The notes beneath the pieces are model-generated. The model did not search any database. It was not told the DNA's origin and saw nothing but the letters and a program-made list of their open reading frames with translations. Below, one piece after another: positions 1-7,538 of a stretch of DNA of 18,449 bases; the stretch's first letter is position 1, and each line of letters opens with the position of its first letter. The position numbers and the translations under genes are program-made. Origin of the DNA: BB31 sp964582525. GTDB lineage: Bacteria > Pseudomonadota > Gammaproteobacteria > Beggiatoales > Beggiatoaceae. The DNA is taken from assembly GCA_964582525.1 (NCBI GenBank), contig CAZOSP010000078.1, positions 1 through 18,449 on the forward strand. The letters are read 5' to 3'.

Positions 1-475
1 TTCCTCGCTTGCCTCTTGTTACTAATCCTTTGCTTTTTAACGCTTTATTTGTTGGGCTGTGACTGTGCTTGGACTGAGATTTTGACAGCATTTGCTTGCA
101 GACGGCAAAATACCTTGGGTATGACCTGAAGTTATCCAATCTAAATCGCTAAAATGCTGGACGCTGTGGGATATGGCGAATAGTGCTGCTTTCATCCTTT
201 TGGTTGATTGCTGTTGTGCGGCATAAGCAGATACAATTAGAAATCGTATAATTTTATACTCATACCCACCAGAAACTGCATTTTTTGCTTTATCAAGTTT
301 GTTGTATAAGCTTGATTTTTAAGCTCTTAATCAGTATCCCGTAGAGCAGTTTCAGGCGGGCGCAGCATAATAAGCCAAGATCATTTTTTGGCACACTAAA
401 AAACAAAATATTTGTGCATTTTTAGTATAAAAACCAAATATTTAATAAATTGAAAACGAAGAGATTATTAAAATA
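1..475. other. Gene-free leader region with one dispersed repeat
   Basis: No convincing coding region is visible on either strand. The stretch is A+T-rich. It holds one copy of the dispersed inverted-end element (254-360). A TTGACA at 82-87 is followed after about 18 bp by an A-rich stretch, but nothing reads from it, so I do not call a promoter. The last 50 bases before the YfiR-family start are very A+T-rich and probably hold that gene's promoter; I cannot place the -35 and -10 boxes with confidence. Confidence 0.6.
254..360 (+). repeat. Dispersed inverted-end element, copy A
   Basis: This copy begins with TTATACTCATACC, then a left arm CCACCAGAAACTGC followed by ATTTTTTGCTTTATCAAG. It ends with a right arm GCAGTTTCAGGCGGG (346-360). 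The two 15-base ends (265-279 and 346-360) are inverted repeats matching at 13 of 15 positions. Close relatives lie at 10037-10147 and 10381-10490, with more diverged ones at 9831-9918 and 4985-5085. There is no coding capacity, so it looks like a MITE- or REP-like non-autonomous element. I do not recognise a named family. Confidence 0.75.
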
Positions 476-1069
476 ATGAACGGTCATTTTTGCTATCCAC
501 AAAAAAACACGCTACCAAGCCTTTTGCTGTTAGGTATCTGTTTTTTTACCGCGCCGGCTTGGGGGTTGGAAGAGGCGGATGAATATGCACTGAAAGCTGT
601 ATTTTTATTCAATTTGGCTAAGTTTATAGCATGGCCTGCGGCGGCATTTGCAGATGATACGAAGGCTCACAAACAAAAATTCCAGTTTTGTATTTTGGGT
701 AAAACTAAATTCAATGGCGCAATGAAAATCACTATTGAAGCGGAAAAGGTGCGCTCGCGGGCGGTTGAGGTGAGGCATAATATCGCACTAGATGCTGAGA
801 GTTATAGCTGTCAAATTGTTTTTATCAGCGAACTAGAGTCACCGCGTCTGCAAGAAATACTGAGTTTTTATCAGGGTCGTCCGATCTTGACTGTGAGCGA
901 TCTGGAAGGCTTTGCAAAGCATCAAGGAATGGTTGAATTTTATAAAGAAAACAATCGAATACGTTTGGCTATTAATGCCAGATCATTGCGTGAAGCCAAT
1001 CTAAAAGCCAGCGCTAATTTGCTGCGTGTGGCAAAAATCCTTTCAGCCGAAGCCATAGAAGCCCCTTAA
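476..1069 (+). CDS. YfiR-family (DUF4154) periplasmic protein
   Basis: The 197-residue product has a signal peptide (hydrophobic 15-27, likely cut after the AWG near residue 30) followed by one YfiR/DUF4154 domain. Family hallmarks are the opening YALKAVFLFNLAKFIAWP (37-54), FCILG (71-75), CQIVFISE (112-119), the segment ILTVSDLEGFA (137-147) and the closing NLLRVAKIL (181-189). Cys72 and Cys112 sit where the structural disulfide of Pseudomonas YfiR lies; the second YfiR disulfide pair is absent. In Pseudomonas, YfiR is a periplasmic repressor of the membrane diguanylate cyclase YfiN. No cyclase or kinase gene is nearby, so its partner here is unknown. A weak GAAGAG precedes the ATG. thiE begins five bases after the stop, which suggests co-transcription. 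Confidence 0.85.
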   Translation: MNGHFCYPQKNTLPSLLLLGICFFTAPAWGLEEADEYALKAVFLFNLAKFIAWPAAAFADDTKAHKQKFQFCILGKTKFNGAMKITIEAEKVRSRAVEVRHNIALDAESYSCQIVFISELESPRLQEILSFYQGRPILTVSDLEGFAKHQGMVEFYKENNRIRLAINARSLREANLKASANLLRVAKILSAEAIEAP

Positions 1070-1074
1070 ACGCC

Positions 1075-1716
1075 ATGTCCGATTTATTGCAACTGCCGTC
1101 GTGCGGCTTATATGCCCTGACCGATGCGCAGCTAATTCCTGCAACTACCTTTATTGAAAGGGTTGAACTTGCCTTGCGAGGCGGGGTTAATGTTCTGCAA
1201 TACCGCGACAAAAGTGCGGATGGTCAAAAACGCTTGCAGCAAGCACGCTCTCTAAAAGTGCTTTGCCAAACTTATGCCGTGCCTTTAATCATTAATGATG
1301 ACGTGCAGTTGGCGCGACAGATACATGCCGATGGCGTGCATTTGGGTAAGGATGATGGACAACTAGCGGAGGCTCGTGCTGTTTTGGGAAAACAGGCTAT
1401 TATCGGTGTTTCTTGTTATAACCAATTGACACGCGCTCAACAAGCGCAGGCACAGGGTGCGGATTATGTGGCATTTGGCAGTTTTTACCGGTCTAGCACT
1501 AAGCCGCAAGCACTAGCTGCCAGCATGGATTTATTAGTGCGCGCTAAAGACTGTATTCATGTGCCGATTGTCGCTATCGGTGGCATAGAAGTGCATAACG
1601 CGCCGTTTTTGTTGGATGCAGGAGCGGATTTTCTGGCGGTAGTGAGTGGTATTTTTGCGCAAACGAATGTACAAGCTGCTGCGGCAAGTTATCAAGCGTT
1701 GTTTAAGCGGAATTAA
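1075..1716 (+). CDS. thiE: Thiamine phosphate synthase
   Basis: This cytosolic enzyme joins HMP-diphosphate and the thiazole phosphate to give thiamine monophosphate. At 213 residues it is normal ThiE length and a complete TIM barrel. Visible motifs are GLYALTD (11-17), the pyrimidine/diphosphate-site QYRDK (42-46), LIINDD (71-76), GVHLGKDD (87-94), FGSFYRSSTKP (134-144) and the phosphate-binding VAIGGI (166-171) with SGIF near 191-194. The gene starts five bases after the YfiR-family stop without a strong Shine-Dalgarno sequence, so it probably depends on transcription and translation from upstream. No other thi gene and no TPP riboswitch is seen in the window. The link with a YfiR-like protein has no obvious functional reason. 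Confidence 0.95.
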   Translation: MSDLLQLPSCGLYALTDAQLIPATTFIERVELALRGGVNVLQYRDKSADGQKRLQQARSLKVLCQTYAVPLIINDDVQLARQIHADGVHLGKDDGQLAEARAVLGKQAIIGVSCYNQLTRAQQAQAQGADYVAFGSFYRSSTKPQALAASMDLLVRAKDCIHVPIVAIGGIEVHNAPFLLDAGADFLAVVSGIFAQTNVQAAAASYQALFKRN

Positions 1717-1746
1717 GCGATTTTTTGTCAACCGAAAAACCGGTGA

Positions 1747-2262
1747 TTACAGTACCATTGTGCGTAAATAGGGATCGTCTTCTGCGGCATCCCACAGCCT
1801 GTTAAATAACTGCACGAGTTCACGAACCTTCTCAGGATCTTTGAAATTTGCGTGCAACTTAAAACTATCTTGATATTGCCGATGCAAAACGCCGACACCA
1901 TCGACCAACAAAAAGCTCTGCGGCACAGTACGATGCAATTCCGCCGGACAACGCATGTGAATATAACTACTCATACGCCGCCCCAGTGCCAGCAAACGAT
2001 GTCCGCGCTGCGCCACCTGCGCGGGCTGTTGAATTAAAAAGCGCACCTCTACATGATGCCGCCCTTGCAGAACAAAATCTTCTACAGCTTCCAAACAGTC
2101 CTCGTTATCATAAATGCCGGGTTCAAAATCATGGGTTAAAATAAGCACCTGTTGCTCACATTGGCTCAACAAGGCAGCCGCGACCGCTTGACTCTCGTCC
2201 GCGCCGTGACAGACTAACGCTTCATTTGTTTCACCTAATCGATAATTATCAAGGTTTTCCAT
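1747..2262 (-). CDS. DUF7931-like conserved protein
   Basis: This is a 171-residue soluble protein without signal peptide or membrane segment. It resembles the DUF7931 proteins of gammaproteobacteria, which have a fold related to phospholipase D. The clearest resemblances are ILTHDFEPGIYD (41-52), VRFLIQQP (73-80), GHRLLALGRRMSSYIHMR (87-104), FLLVDGVGVLHR (117-128) and the tail LVQLFNRLWDAA (149-160). There is no HKD pair, so PLD-type catalysis is unlikely. The function is unknown. Its ATG (2260-2262) lies only two bases from the ATG of the divergent ZorA-like gene, so its promoter must lie inside that gene. A possible TAAGAG ribosome site is 11 bases upstream. Confidence 0.7.
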   Translation of the reverse strand: MENLDNYRLGETNEALVCHGADESQAVAAALLSQCEQQVLILTHDFEPGIYDNEDCLEAVEDFVLQGRHHVEVRFLIQQPAQVAQRGHRLLALGRRMSSYIHMRCPAELHRTVPQSFLLVDGVGVLHRQYQDSFKLHANFKDPEKVRELVQLFNRLWDAAEDDPYLRTMVL

Positions 2263-2264
2263 CT

Positions 2265-3782
2265 ATGGATGCACTCTTAAATTTCATTAATCAGCCCGCT
2301 GTGCCTTGGATAATTGCCATCATTATCATTGGCTTGGCAGTTGTTCTGTGGTTTAGTTTTGCACTCGCGCTAACGCGCATCAGGCAGCAACTTAAAAATA
2401 TACAAGGTCTCTTTAACGGACACGATCCCAGTAGTTTTGCACAACACTATGCCGAGATTGATACGCAATTACAAAAACAGCCCTTGATCGCCCAGCAATG
2501 GCAGGCTTTTCGACAAAGTTTATTACCCGCACGTCAAGCCGATACGCCGATTTATTACACCCAAGCCCCGCACAGCTATTTTAATATTTCAACACTGATC
2601 GAATCACGTATCAACCTACGTCTTTATCAAGCCGTCCCCAATATTCTGGTGGGTATTGGTATTTGGTTTACATTCATAGGCTTAGTTGCCGCGCTCTGGT
2701 TTGCCAGTGAAGGCGTGTCTGCCAACGACATCAACCAAGCCCAGCAATCTTTACGCGATCTGCTTCATGCAGCGACTTTCAAATTCGTTACCTCAATTGC
2801 TGGCTTGCTTGCCTCTATTTTGTTTTCTTGGGCAGAAAAATCCAGTTTGCATCGTCTCAGCCAGCAACTTGAACTCTTAAATCAACATATTAGCCACTGT
2901 ATGTTGCTGCGCACAGCGGCACAATTACAAGCTTTGCAATTCCAAGAAACGCAAAAGCAGACTCAACAACTCAAGCAATTGCAGCAACATTTAGGGCAAC
3001 ATCTCGGCGCAAACATAGGCGTACATTTGCAACAGGCGGTACAGCCATTGGCGCAGGCGATTGATGGTTTGGGCGAAAAAATTAGCACGCTCAATCAAGA
3101 CGCACTGAGCGAATTGCTGGAACGCTTTAGTCGGCAAGTGCAAGGCGCAGCCGGCAGCGAACTCAAACAACTGGCGGACACTTTACAACATCTGGTTTTT
3201 TCACTTAACGAATTTAAGCAGGGCTTTGAACAAATGGGCGCAGGCGTGGGTACGGAAATGCAGAACGCAGCAACCACGTTAAATTCTGTACAAGGCAATT
3301 TCGCGCAACTGGGCGATGACGTGCTGCAACGACTTGCCCAAACCAGTGAAAACCTACATCGTACCTCGCAAAATCTGCATGCCGCAGGCGCGCCGTTGGT
3401 AGAAACTGCGAACCGCTTTCAAGTCAGTCTGGAGCAGTTGCACAATCTCATGCAGACGCTCCAAGGTGCGGGGCAAATACTCATTGATAATCAACAAGAA
3501 GCGGCACAAAATCTGCGTCATACCGAACAACAAGTACAGCAAGTGTGGAGCAATTATCAACAACGCTTTGAGCATGTAGATAATGATCTTGGGCAGGTAT
3601 TCAAAGCCCTGTCTCAAGGTTTAGATCAATATCGTCAACAAGTTGAGCAATTCACCAGTCGCCTAGATGATAGCCTCAACCAATCGGTCAAAGCCTTGAA
3701 CGGCGTCATTGGCGAACTGGTCGAAGCTCTGGAAGAAATACAACATCAATCCCGTAAAAAACCTTCGCAAGGACCTTCATAA
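2265..3782 (+). CDS. ZorA/MotA-like membrane protein with long coiled-coil tail
   Basis: I start the 505-residue product at ATG 2265, preceded by AAGG at 2251-2254. An in-frame TTG at 2226 would overlap the divergent gene and lacks support. Membrane segments lie at about 15-36, 122-148 and 170-190. The core AVPNILVGIGIWFTFIGLVA (123-142) plus LLHAATFKFVTSIAGLLASI (166-185) matches the MotA/TolQ/ExbB proton-channel fold in the form seen in ZorA of Zorya anti-phage systems. Residues 190-495 are a Gln/Leu-rich helical coiled coil resembling the ZorA tail. Known MotA/ZorA subunits need a MotB/ZorB partner with a peptidoglycan-binding OmpA domain. None is encoded here, nor are ZorC, ZorD or ZorE. 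The stop overlaps the ATG of the Cys-rich lipoprotein (TAATG), so the two are translationally coupled. The family fold is fairly sure; a defence role is inference. Confidence 0.75.
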   Translation: MDALLNFINQPAVPWIIAIIIIGLAVVLWFSFALALTRIRQQLKNIQGLFNGHDPSSFAQHYAEIDTQLQKQPLIAQQWQAFRQSLLPARQADTPIYYTQAPHSYFNISTLIESRINLRLYQAVPNILVGIGIWFTFIGLVAALWFASEGVSANDINQAQQSLRDLLHAATFKFVTSIAGLLASILFSWAEKSSLHRLSQQLELLNQHISHCMLLRTAAQLQALQFQETQKQTQQLKQLQQHLGQHLGANIGVHLQQAVQPLAQAIDGLGEKISTLNQDALSELLERFSRQVQGAAGSELKQLADTLQHLVFSLNEFKQGFEQMGAGVGTEMQNAATTLNSVQGNFAQLGDDVLQRLAQTSENLHRTSQNLHAAGAPLVETANRFQVSLEQLHNLMQTLQGAGQILIDNQQEAAQNLRHTEQQVQQVWSNYQQRFEHVDNDLGQVFKALSQGLDQYRQQVEQFTSRLDDSLNQSVKALNGVIGELVEALEEIQHQSRKKPSQGPS

Positions 3783-4240
3783 TGCCTACCTATTCTATGC
3801 TTTTTATATTATTATTCAGCACGTTATGGCTAACCGGCTGCGGTCCTTCTTACCGCACCTACACCTTTTACGAACCTCCCGCCCATGAACAAGGCAAAAA
3901 CTGCGCTTTTGGCTGCGAACAAACGCGCAACACCTGCAATTGGGAGTGCAAGGAAGAGTACGATGCCTGTCACCGCGAAGCCCAATTGCAAGGCAAAATT
4001 GATTATCTCGAAGCCAAAGAAGATTGGCTGGAGCAACGTATGCGATGTGAGCGTACGCTCAAAGCCCAAGTCAAAGGCGACAGTGTTTGCACTGAGCGCG
4101 AACCGAGCAAAAGCGATTTTATTAAAACCCATCACTGCCGCCGTGATTGCGGTTGCGAAGACACTTTTGAGCGTTGCTTCCAACTCTGCGGCGGACAAAT
4201 TCGCCATGAACGCCGTTGCGTGAGCGGTTGCGAACAATAA
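3782..4240 (+). CDS. Cysteine-rich lipoprotein coupled to the ZorA-like gene
   Basis: This 152-residue protein has a lipoprotein signal ending in the lipobox LTGC (Cys20). Gly at +2 gives no inner-membrane retention signal, so the outer membrane is likely. The mature part holds 14 further cysteines (41, 45, 52, 56, 63, 89, 103, 119, 123, 125, 132, 136, 146, 150), several in CX3C pairs: C41/C45 with C52/C56, and C132/C136 with C146/C150. The middle (65-100) is charged and probably helical. The even number and the paired spacing suggest disulfide-linked helical hairpins in the periplasm. I recognise no family. Its ATG overlaps the stop of the ZorA-like gene, which suggests the products act together. 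A strong terminator follows 4 bases after the stop. Confidence 0.8.
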   Translation: MPTYSMLFILLFSTLWLTGCGPSYRTYTFYEPPAHEQGKNCAFGCEQTRNTCNWECKEEYDACHREAQLQGKIDYLEAKEDWLEQRMRCERTLKAQVKGDSVCTEREPSKSDFIKTHHCRRDCGCEDTFERCFQLCGGQIRHERRCVSGCEQ

Positions 4241-4244
4241 AAAA

Positions 4245-4278
4245 AGCCCTGCCAGTAAAACTGACAGGGCTTTTTTTT
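4245..4278. terminator. Bidirectional rho-independent terminator
   Basis: The arms AGCCCTGCCAG (4245-4255) and CTGACAGGGCT (4261-4271) pair with one mismatch around the loop TAAAA. A run of eight T follows on the + strand, and a run of A at 4238-4245 gives the T run for the minus strand. It therefore ends both the lipoprotein operon and the convergent adk gene. Confidence 0.93.
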
Positions 4279-4296
4279 AAGCCGTAAGGCGCGGCA

Positions 4297-4938
4297 TTAA
4301 ATGCCTACCTTTGCCTTAATAGCATCCACAACCGCATCGCTAGACGTTGCAGTGACATTCAACAACAAACCTTCTTTGTCATAAAAACCCACCAAGGGTG
4401 CCGTTTTTTCATTATACACATCCAAACGGTTAGAAATGGCTTCTTCGGTTTCGTCGTCGCGCTGCACTACCTTGCCGCCGCATTTATCGCACACGCCTTC
4501 TACTTGAGTCGGCATACTTTTCACATTATAAATCGCCCCGCAATCAACACAGGTACGGCGCGTGGTTAAGCGGTCTAAAATCACTTCACGCGGCACATCC
4601 AGATTAACTGCTGCGTCTAATTTTTCGCCCATGTTTTGCAGCATAACTTTGAGTGCTTCGGCTTGCGGAATGGTACGTGGAAAACCATCTAACAAGTAAC
4701 CGTTTTTACAGTCATCTTGTTGCAAACGTTCTTCCATGATACCCATAATTAAATCGTCAGGCACTAAATCACCCGCTTTCATAAAGGCTTCGGCTTTTTT
4801 ACCCAATTCCGTGCCTTCTTTTACCGCGCCACGCAAAATGTCGCCGGTAGAAATTTGCACAGAACCATCAAGCTCAGTCAAGCGTTTAGCGACCGTACCT
4901 TTACCCGCACCTGGTGCGCCTAACAAAATCAATTTCAT
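4297..4938 (-). CDS. adk: Adenylate kinase, long form with zinc-type lid
   Basis: This enzyme converts ATP + AMP to 2 ADP in the cytosol and is essential for nucleotide balance. The 213 residues carry the P-loop GAPGAGKGT (7-15), the AMP-site STGDILR (30-36), DGFPRT (84-89) and the lid arginines with RDDE (160-163). The lid contains C130-X2-C133 and C150-X2-C153, the four-cysteine zinc site typical of Gram-positive and some other bacterial enzymes; E. coli Adk lacks it. A clear ribosome site (AGGAG, complement of 4947-4951) lies 8 bases before the ATG. The gene stands alone and converges on the lipoprotein operon. A diverged copy of the dispersed repeat (4985-5085) sits upstream of its start. 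Confidence 0.97.
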   Translation of the reverse strand: MKLILLGAPGAGKGTVAKRLTELDGSVQISTGDILRGAVKEGTELGKKAEAFMKAGDLVPDDLIMGIMEERLQQDDCKNGYLLDGFPRTIPQAEALKVMLQNMGEKLDAAVNLDVPREVILDRLTTRRTCVDCGAIYNVKSMPTQVEGVCDKCGGKVVQRDDETEEAISNRLDVYNEKTAPLVGFYDKEGLLLNVTATSSDAVVDAIKAKVGI

Positions 4939-4946
4939 TGTGTATT

Positions 4947-4952
4947 CTCCTA
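4947..4952 (-). promoter_or_regulatory. Ribosome binding site of adk
   Basis: The minus strand reads TAGGAG, 8 bases before the adk ATG. It is one of the strongest Shine-Dalgarno matches in the window and confirms the start. Confidence 0.85.
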
Positions 4953-4984
4953 ATGAGTGTTCATAAAATCCAACCAGCCGAGCA

Positions 4985-5085
4985 TTATACCCATACCCGC
5001 GAAAAACTGCATTTTTTATTATTTAAGCGATTGTTTTATAAGCGGTTAGTCCGATTCATTAAAGCCCCGATCTGATCGCTAAGTT
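4985..5085 (+). repeat. Dispersed inverted-end element, diverged copy B
   Basis: It starts TTATACCCATACCCGCGAAA and goes on through AACTGCATTTTTT, very close to the other copies. The middle AAGCGGTTAG and the segment near 5060-5080 follow the same plan, but the right arm is poorly conserved. It fills the gap between the adk start and the 3' end of the TAXI gene. Confidence 0.6.
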
Positions 5086-5107
5086 GGCAGTAGCGTTCCC
5101 AGTGTGC

Positions 5108-6079
5108 TTATTCATCTGCTTCTAGCAAGCCCGCCTGCCGATAATAACGCTCGGCGGCGGGATGCAGCGGCACGGTTAAATCTTGCACTAAATCCGATTT
5201 TTGCAGGCTTTTGTGATTAGGATAGTATTCTTTGAATTTATCAAAGTTGTCTAGCACGGCTTTAAGCAAAATACTGACGCTTTCATCACTGGTTTTTTCA
5301 TCCGTGACTAACAGCGCACGCACGCCGATGCTGGAAATGCTTTCGTCAATCTTGTGGTATAAATTCGCGGAAATTTCTGAAATCGTGTAATAAGGATATT
5401 TTTCAATCAGATTATACAACGGCTTGCCGTCTAACAAGATTAAGCTGGAATCCACACTCAAAGCGGCTTCTTTCAAGTTTTCATTAGGATGCCCGACCAT
5501 GTAAAAATAGCCGTCAATTTTGTCTTCGCGCAATGCGCTGGGGCTGTCTTGCGCTTTCAGATAAGAAACTTCGCTGAAGTCGCTGGGATGAATGCCCGCT
5601 TCTTCAAGTAATAATTTAACCGTAGTTGAAGTGCCGCTATCAACACTGCCTAAACTAATGCGTTTATTTTTGATGTCTTGCAACACCTGAATGTCAGATT
5701 TTTGCGTGACAATGAGGGTCAATAATTCCGGATATAGGGACATCACTGAGCGTAAATGTGGATAAGGGTTATCCTCATAACGTCCTGTACCGGTGTAAAT
5801 TTGGTAAACAATATCGCTTTGCGCAATGGCAAAATGCAATTCGCCGCTGCGCAACTGGTGCAAGTTATACACTGAGCCATCGGTCGATTCTGCACTACAA
5901 TAAAGCTGCGTCTCTTGTTTGTACTGATTGACTAAACGGCAAATCGCGCCGACGCTAGGATAATAAGAGCCAGTAACACCGCCGGTGCCGATGGTAAAAA
6001 AATCGATGGCAAAGCTTGTTGTGTTGACAGATAAAGCTAAAAATCCCCCGATAATTGCCGCATTGCTCAATGAGCGCAT
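5108..6079 (-). CDS. TAXI-family TRAP-type solute-binding protein
   Basis: This 323-residue periplasmic binding protein has a signal peptide (1-24, cut near TSFA). The TAXI domain starts FFTIGTGGVTGSYYPSVGAI (27-46), where the GTGG-SYYP motif is the family signature. It continues with FAIAQSDI (83-90), LRSVMSLYPE (109-118) and GSVDSGTSTTVKLLLE (144-159). TAXI proteins deliver a substrate, often glutamate-like or another dicarboxylate, to a fused TRAP membrane protein. No TRAP permease is in this window, so it is an orphan here; the ligand cannot be told. Cys47 and Cys61 could form a disulfide. The minus strand carries GGAG eight bases before the ATG (complement of 6088-6091), confirming the start. 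Confidence 0.92.
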   Translation of the reverse strand: MRSLSNAAIIGGFLALSVNTTSFAIDFFTIGTGGVTGSYYPSVGAICRLVNQYKQETQLYCSAESTDGSVYNLHQLRSGELHFAIAQSDIVYQIYTGTGRYEDNPYPHLRSVMSLYPELLTLIVTQKSDIQVLQDIKNKRISLGSVDSGTSTTVKLLLEEAGIHPSDFSEVSYLKAQDSPSALREDKIDGYFYMVGHPNENLKEAALSVDSSLILLDGKPLYNLIEKYPYYTISEISANLYHKIDESISSIGVRALLVTDEKTSDESVSILLKAVLDNFDKFKEYYPNHKSLQKSDLVQDLTVPLHPAAERYYRQAGLLEADE

Positions 6080-6363
6080 ACTTATATCTCCGTTGTTGTT
6101 GTGTCAGACTGTGTAGGCACGCGCAGCTATTTTGCGAATAAAATGATGCAGTTCGTACCTCACCGCATCCTACCTTTGCTTATCAGCGTTGAGGATATAT
6201 TTTTGCGCGTCACCGTTAAGAGGCTACCCTTGACCGCCAGAAATGTCGGTTTTTATTGTTTAATCCGCTGTTTTATCAGCAGTTATTAATCTTTAACAGC
6301 GATTTCAAACGGTCGCAGTATAAAACACTTTCTTATAACACACCGCTTCACAGCAAGAAAAGT
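6080..6363. other. Divergent gap between the TAXI gene and rsmH
   Basis: The gap must carry promoters for both flanking genes, but I cannot place them securely. At 6233-6316 lies a weak relative of the dispersed element: ACCGCCAGAAATGTCGG at the left and GCGATTTCAAACGGTCG at the right. The ends pair only imperfectly, so I give that relationship low weight. No coding region is supported. Confidence 0.5.
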
Positions 6364-7308
6364 ATGACTACCGATTATTCTCATCAGCCAGTGCTGCTAG
6401 ACGAATGCCTGCACGCCCTCAATCTCAAGCCCGAAGGTTTATACATTGACGCGACTTTTGGGCGCGGCGGACATAGCCGCGCCATTTTGCAACAACTAGC
6501 TCCAGCCGGGCGTTTAATCGGCGTTGATCAAGACCCGCAAGCCATTCTCGCGGCGCAAGCATTAGCCGCAGAAGATGCGCGCCTGAGCGTTTTGCATCAG
6601 CGTTTTGACCATTTGCCGACGCATTTGCACGAACTCGGTTGGTTTGGCAAAGTTGATGGCTTGTTAATGGATTTGGGCGTATCTTCGCCGCAGCTTGACG
6701 ACGCAGCGCGGGGTTTCAGCTTTTTGCGCGATGGGCTGCTGGACATGCGCATGAACCCGCAGCACGGGCAATCAGCCGCGCAATGGCTACAACACGCCAA
6801 GCAACAAGAGATTGCCGATGTGCTGCATGAATATGGCGAAGAACGCTTTGCGCGGCGGCTGGCAAAAGCCATTGTGCAGGCGCGTGGCGAGCAACCGCTG
6901 ACGCACACTGTGCAACTGGCAAATATCATTGCTGCGGCGCATCCCGCTTGGGAAAAGCACAAGCATCCGGCCACCCGTAGCTTTCAAGCCATACGCATTT
7001 ATCTCAATCGAGAACTGGAAGCTTTACACAATCTATTGACCCAAGTGCCAGACATGTTAAGCAGCGGCGGACGGCTGCTGGTGATCAGCTTTCACTCGCT
7101 GGAAGATCGATTGGTTAAACGCTTTATCCGCGAGCAAGCGCGCGGTGTCGATTTGCCGCCCGATTTGCCGGTGCAAGATGCGCAATTACAGCGCACATTG
7201 CGCCCCATCGGTAAAGCCATTCATGCCCGCGAGGCAGAAATTCGCGCCAATCCCCGCGCTCGTAGTGCAGTGTTGCGGGTGGCAGAACGTCGGGCGGAAA
7301 ACCTGTGA
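6364..7308 (+). CDS. rsmH: 16S rRNA m4C1402 methyltransferase
   Basis: RsmH (MraW) methylates N4 of C1402 in 16S rRNA using SAM. I choose the ATG at 6364, which gives 314 residues, the normal length. The open frame runs back to 6256 but through repeat-like DNA, and the family N-terminus (HQPVLLDE at 7-14) fits the later start. Motifs are the SAM-binding DATFGRGGHS (29-38), GVDQDPQA (53-60), MDLGVSSPQLD (102-112), ARGFSFLRDGLLDMRMNP (115-132), ATRSFQAIRIYLNRE (203-217) and ISFHSLEDRLVKRF (241-254). In most gammaproteobacteria rsmH lies between mraZ and ftsL in the dcw cluster. Here neither neighbour is present; an IS fragment follows. The ribosome site is weak (AAGAAAAG). Confidence 0.97.
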   Translation: MTTDYSHQPVLLDECLHALNLKPEGLYIDATFGRGGHSRAILQQLAPAGRLIGVDQDPQAILAAQALAAEDARLSVLHQRFDHLPTHLHELGWFGKVDGLLMDLGVSSPQLDDAARGFSFLRDGLLDMRMNPQHGQSAAQWLQHAKQQEIADVLHEYGEERFARRLAKAIVQARGEQPLTHTVQLANIIAAAHPAWEKHKHPATRSFQAIRIYLNRELEALHNLLTQVPDMLSSGGRLLVISFHSLEDRLVKRFIREQARGVDLPPDLPVQDAQLQRTLRPIGKAIHAREAEIRANPRARSAVLRVAERRAENL

Positions 7309-7538
7309 GGTTTGAGTTCCAAAGGCAGCGATCAGAGGACAGTGGTCAGCAAAAAACTCACCACTCACCACTCACCACTAAATAACTGAAAACTCTTCAA
7401 GAGTCTGTAAGTCATTGATTTTAGGTAGAGCGTATTTGCAATTGAGCCATTAAGAATGTTTTACAGACAACCTATTGAATTTACAAGTAAATAAAAATAT
7501 TCTATGCACCGCAAATATTACGGCAGAGGATGTAAAGA
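7309..7538. other. Gap with heptamer repeats before the IS fragment
   Basis: No gene is seen. It contains the core AGTGGTCAGCAAAAAACT (7341-7358), three ACTCACC heptamers (7356-7376), one TAACTGA (7383-7389) and the 13-base palindrome ACTCTTCAAGAGT (7392-7404). The stretch from about 7400 may be the left part of the old insertion sequence, but no end can be fixed. Confidence 0.5.
7341..7380 (+). repeat. Heptamer repeat element, copy 1
   Basis: AGTGGTCAGCAAAAAACT is followed by three tandem ACTCACC heptamers (7356-7376) and a final ACTA. AGTGGT at the left can pair with any of the ACCACT units, giving alternative hairpins. The same core with an extended stem occurs at 11450-11506. Confidence 0.8.

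Noticed and set aside
82..111. Sigma-70 promoter with TTGACA
   Set aside because: The -10 match is poor and the nearest gene starts over 360 bases downstream.
1730..1743. Terminator after thiE
   Set aside because: The stem ACCG/CGGT is only four bases and no T run follows on either strand.
2226..2264. TTG start for the ZorA-like gene
   Set aside because: It overlaps the divergent gene by 37 bases; the ATG at 2265 has a ribosome site and the membrane segment follows directly.
3830..4237. Open frames in other registers over the Cys-rich lipoprotein gene
   Set aside because: They lack export or family features; the lipobox frame with TAATG coupling is clearly the real one.
6256..6363. N-terminal extension of rsmH by 36 residues
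   Set aside because: The family N-terminus fits the ATG at 6364 and the added residues resemble repeat DNA.
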